From: Microbacterium ureisolvens
GTDB taxonomy: Bacteria > Actinomycetota > Actinomycetes > Actinomycetales > Microbacteriaceae
Assembly: GCF_015278315.1 (NCBI RefSeq)
Contig: NZ_JADIJE010000002.1
Coordinates: 62,001-126,000, forward strand
DNA length: 64,000 nt
Direction of reading: 5' to 3'
Below, piece by piece: positions 61,697-64,000 of this stretch. The first letter of the stretch is position 1; each line of letters starts with the position of its first letter. Below the pieces are notes generated by a model, which saw only the letters and a list, made by a program, of their open reading frames with translations, did no database searches and was not told where the DNA came from. The position numbers were made by a program, and so were the translations under genes.

Positions 61697-62622
61697 CGCC
61701 GGTGACCGTTGCCCTCGAGCGCCGCGAGGTCGTCACCGTAGTGCCGCAGGAACAGCTCCTCCAGCGACGGAGGCGCGACCCGCAGCCCGGCGACGTTGCG
61801 GGCGGCCAGCTCGGGGAGCATCCCCGCGACCGCGTCGCTGTCGACGGTGAAGCGCACCCGCCCGTCATCGGCCACGACGTCGTGCGCGGCGGCGATACCG
61901 GCGGCGGCCGCGGCATCCGTCCCCTCGAAGGAGATCTCGGTGCGAGTCAGGTGCCGGAGGTCTGCCAGAGTGCCGGACTCGACGACCTTGCCCGCGCGGA
62001 TGATCGACACGCGGTCGCACAGCTGCTCCACCTCGGAGAGGATGTGGCTCGACAGGAGCACCGTCGCGCCCGCCGCGCGCACGCGCGCGATCTCGGAGCG
62101 GAACATCACCTCCATGAGGGGGTCCAGGCCGCTCGTCGGCTCGTCGAGGATGTAGAGGTCGGCGGGCACGGCGAAGGCGGCGATGAGCGCCACCTTCTGC
62201 CGGTTCCCCTTCGAGTACGCGCGACCCTTCTTGCGTGGGTCGAACTGGAACGCCTCCGCGAGGCGCTCCTTCTCGGCCGTGTACGCCCGGTCGTGCCGTG
62301 ATGCTCCGCGCAGTCGCGCCATGAGGTCGATCGCCTCGCCGCCGGACAGGTTCGGCCACACGCTGACGTCGCCGGGGACGTACGCGATGCGGCGGTGCAG
62401 CGCGACGGCGTCCCGCCACGGGTCCTGTCCGAAGACGGATGCCTCGCCGCCGGTCTTGCGCGCGAGCCCGAGCAGAACCCGGATCGTGGTGGATTTGCCG
62501 GCGCCGTTGGGGCCGAGGAAGCCGTGGATCTGTCCCTCGTCGACGGCGAGGTCGAGACCATCGAGGGCGTGGACGCGGCCATAGTGCTTGGCGAGGCCGC
62601 TGGTGCGGATGACGCTGGTCAT
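61693..62622 (-). CDS. ABC exporter ATPase
   Basis: The 309 aa product has Walker A GFLGPNGAGKSTTIRVLLGL, the Q-loop-region RRIAYVPGDVSVWPNLSGGE, signature YSKGNRQKVALIAAF, Walker B LYILDEPTSGLDPLMEVMF and H-loop VLLSSHILSEVEQ. A C-terminal ~80-residue accessory domain follows, ending in LEELFLRHYG. It is the energy subunit of the 12-helix permease encoded next. It starts the operon whose regulator is the MarR/GbsR-like protein. The ATG is 107 bases from the divergent DUF1801 gene. Confidence 0.93.
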   Translation of the reverse strand: MTSVIRTSGLAKHYGRVHALDGLDLAVDEGQIHGFLGPNGAGKSTTIRVLLGLARKTGGEASVFGQDPWRDAVALHRRIAYVPGDVSVWPNLSGGEAIDLMARLRGASRHDRAYTAEKERLAEAFQFDPRKKGRAYSKGNRQKVALIAAFAVPADLYILDEPTSGLDPLMEVMFRSEIARVRAAGATVLLSSHILSEVEQLCDRVSIIRAGKVVESGTLADLRHLTRTEISFEGTDAAAAAGIAAAHDVVADDGRVRFTVDSDAVAGMLPELAARNVAGLRVAPPSLEELFLRHYGDDLAALEGNGHRR

Positions 62623-62717
62623 GGCGCTGAAGGTACGCCCGTTTCACAAATTCCTGAATACTCCTCACGCTTTCCTCACGGCAGCGCCCCGGCCTGCCTG
62701 GCGCCGGTGCCGGCTGG

Positions 62718-62723
62718 TACGGT
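62718..62723 (+). promoter_or_regulatory. -10 box for leaderless DUF1801 gene
   Basis: TACGGT ends 6 bases before ATG 62730, with no ribosome binding site. Confidence 0.45.
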
Positions 62724-62729
62724 CGCGCC

Positions 62730-63149
62730 ATGGCCGCCGGCATCGTCACCACCGACTCGACTCCGTTCCGCGAGAGCCTCGAGGGTCGCCCACAGGCCGT
62801 CCAGGAGATCGCGCTCGCCGCTCGCCGGCTGATCTTCGACGTGCTGCCGCAGACCGTCGAAGTCGTGTGGCCCGCGCAGCGCAGCTCGGGCTACGGCACC
62901 GGCCCGAAGAAGAACTCCGAGCAGTTCGCGTGGATCCTCGCGCACGCGGCGCATGTCGCGCTCGCGTTCCCGTACGGCGCCGAGCTCGACGACCCCGCGG
63001 GGCTGCTGGGCGGCACCGGCGCCAAGGTGCGAAACGTGCGGCTGAACTCGCTCGACGACGTCGCGGCGCCGGCGCTCCGCGCACTCCTCGAGCAGTCGAT
63101 CGGCCACCGCGTGCCCCCGCCGCCGACTGCGGTCACTGTCGCCGACTGA
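62730..63149 (+). CDS. DUF1801 (YdhG-like) domain protein
   Basis: The 139 aa protein has TPFRESLEGRPQAVQEIALAARRLIFDVLPQTVEVVWPAQRSSGYGTGPKKNSEQFAWILAHAAHVALAF with the family's W-P-x-Q and G-x-G-P-K-K motifs. It is the second DUF1801 protein in the window (the first at 9470-9892) but is only distantly like it. The role is unknown; members are sometimes linked to stress or DNA repair. It is leaderless. Confidence 0.85.
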   Translation: MAAGIVTTDSTPFRESLEGRPQAVQEIALAARRLIFDVLPQTVEVVWPAQRSSGYGTGPKKNSEQFAWILAHAAHVALAFPYGAELDDPAGLLGGTGAKVRNVRLNSLDDVAAPALRALLEQSIGHRVPPPPTAVTVAD

Positions 63150-63167
63150 CCCGCCCTCGGTCCCCGC

Positions 63168-63227
63168 ATGTATACCTAAAGCGGCCAGCTTCGATCTCCG
63201 ATGGCACGGAGGGTGCTTTATGTATAC
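63168..63227. promoter_or_regulatory. pair of ATGTATAC motifs upstream of the GntR/FCD gene
   Basis: ATGTATAC occurs at 63168-63175 and 63220-63227, 52 bases apart (about five helical turns), each with the GTATAC palindrome. They are flanked by CTAAAGC and GCTTT. The second overlaps a TATACA -10 candidate. They are likely operators of the regulator encoded just downstream. Confidence 0.6.
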
Positions 63228-63261
63228 ACTGGCCGAGGTGTCGGACGAGGAGGTGATGCGC

Positions 63262-63990
63262 ATGCGCGCCAGCGACCGTGCGTACGCGACCCTCCTCGAC
63301 GAGATCCAGTCGGGCGTGCTGCGACCAGGCGCGGTGCTCGGCGAGGTCGAGCAGGCCGCGCGTCTCGGAGTCAGCCGCACGCCGCTTCGCGAGGCTCTCG
63401 GCCGGCTGGCGGGCGACGGGCTCGTCGCGCAGCAGTCGCCGCGCGTGACCGTCGTCACCGCGATCGACGCGGACGACATCCGCGAGATCTTCGAGGTGCG
63501 CCGCGCGCTCGAGGAGTCCGCCGCGCGTCTGGCGGCGGAGCGAGGGGATGCCGCAGCCTTCGCCGAGCTCGCCCACGAGTTCGCGCGGGTCGACCTCGGC
63601 GGCGGCGACGCCGGGGCCGACGGTCGCGACGCCTACTACGCGCTCATCGCGGACTTCGACCTCGCACTCGACACCGCCGTCGCGAACGACTACCTCACGG
63701 CCGCGCTGCGCACGGTGCGCACCCACCTCGTCAGGGTGCGACGGCTCGCACGCGACAATCCCGCCAGGCTCGCGGCATCCGTCGCCGAGCACCGTCTCAT
63801 CGCGACGGCGATCTCGGCGCGCGACGCCGACCTCGCCGCGCACGCCACACACGTGCACCTCCACAACGCCCTGCACAGCATCCTCGAATCACTCGCCGCT
63901 TCGACGAGCTCGGCGACCGGCACGGTCCCCGCGACCGGTCCGGTCCCCGAGCCCGTCGAAGGGCCGCTCGACCTGAAAGGCCGGTCATGA
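63262..63990 (+). CDS. GntR family regulator with FCD domain
   Basis: The product is 242 aa from ATG 63262. That start is chosen because GAGGAGG (63247-63253) lies 8 bases upstream; earlier in-frame starts at 63220 and 63256 would place operator DNA or the ribosome binding site inside the gene. The winged helix (~5-70) is LLDEIQSGVLRPGAVLGEVEQAARLGVSRTPLREALGRLAGDGL. The FCD domain includes FEVRRALEESAARLAAERG and a terminal VAEHRLIATAI metal-site His. The last ~30 residues (STSSATGTVPATGPVPEPVEG) come from dispersed repeats. It overlaps the next gene by ATGA. Confidence 0.9.
   Translation: MRASDRAYATLLDEIQSGVLRPGAVLGEVEQAARLGVSRTPLREALGRLAGDGLVAQQSPRVTVVTAIDADDIREIFEVRRALEESAARLAAERGDAAAFAELAHEFARVDLGGGDAGADGRDAYYALIADFDLALDTAVANDYLTAALRTVRTHLVRVRRLARDNPARLAASVAEHRLIATAISARDADLAAHATHVHLHNALHSILESLAASTSSATGTVPATGPVPEPVEGPLDLKGRS
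63908..63966. repeat. inverted copies of the GGTC-x-C-x-GAGCxxGTCGAAG repeat
   Basis: On the plus strand CTTCGACGAGCTCGGCGACC is followed by GGTCCCCGAGCCCGTCGAAG, near-reverse complements of one another. The word is related to the copies at 46571-46618. It forms the 3' coding end of the regulator gene. Confidence 0.55.
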
Positions 63991-64000
63991 CCGTCATCCA
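63987..64000 (+). CDS. start of the next gene (truncated by the window end)
   Basis: ATGACCGTCATCCA begins in the ATGA overlap (63987-63990) with the GntR/FCD regulator stop. Only four codons (M-T-V-I) are visible, so identity cannot be given. Tight coupling suggests it is regulated by, or works with, the regulator. Confidence 0.5.

Overview
The window comes from a very GC-rich actinobacterium, most likely a Microbacterium-like member of the Microbacteriaceae. The evidence is almost uniform G/C at third codon positions, frequent GTG starts, abundant 4-base ATGA/GTGA gene overlaps, many leaderless genes (a TANNNT -10 box 6-7 bases before the start codon), the recurrent ggatgcc/gcatccg word, and gene content such as an alpha2-type glycyl-tRNA synthetase, DUF222-HNH endonuclease, F420 genes and DUF4407. 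It reads as ordinary chromosome. I see no rRNA, tRNA, CRISPR array, transposase or prophage, and no stretch over 300 bases without a gene.

Layout. 1-4835: the 3' part of a von Willebrand A/solute-binding-like gene with a membrane partner, glyS, a double VOC protein and a DUF3072 protein. 5010-7059: flotillin plus NfeD pair. 7258-10488: GNAT enzyme, a DUF222-HNH endonuclease behind a LexA-like box, and a DUF1801/HhH-GPD glycosylase pair. 10551-14306: haem genes (hemG-type oxidase, hemD) flanking a three-gene envelope-stress-like module; hemD has a highly structured leader. 14314-22349: coenzyme F420 region with cofD on the plus strand and a translationally coupled minus-strand operon fbiC, flavin monooxygenase, fgd, cofC, cupin. 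The CofH half of FbiC has lost its radical-SAM cysteines.

22453-29740: a PH-like protein, an ABC exporter whose ATPase carries a tail of about 470 disordered residues, an enoyl-CoA hydratase-family enzyme, an LssY-C protein, and a J-domain/NERD-like fusion. 29798-35530: a complete non-phosphorylating L-fucose-type catabolic cluster (FadR-type regulator, lactonase, SDR, FAH-family enzyme, L-fuconate dehydratase, aldo/keto reductase) in which the palindrome ACATCGGATGT occurs three times. 35555-40343: a membrane-anchored D,D-carboxypeptidase and, divergently, a TPP riboswitch controlling a YkoE-YkoD-YkoC thiamine/HMP ECF transporter.

40359-47759: small metabolic and resistance-like genes, an acyl-CoA/SDR operon, a HAD phosphatase, and a LysE exporter gene broken by one extra base. 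47884-56018: rlmN, a DUF4407 protein, a heterodimeric ABC exporter, and an aldo/keto reductase whose leaderless promoter lies in the preceding terminator. 56031-64000: NUDIX, VOC, a MocR-type regulator with a divergent small gene, RNase HI, an ABC exporter operon with its own MarR/GbsR-like regulator, a DUF1801 protein, and a GntR/FCD regulator coupled to a gene running off the window end.
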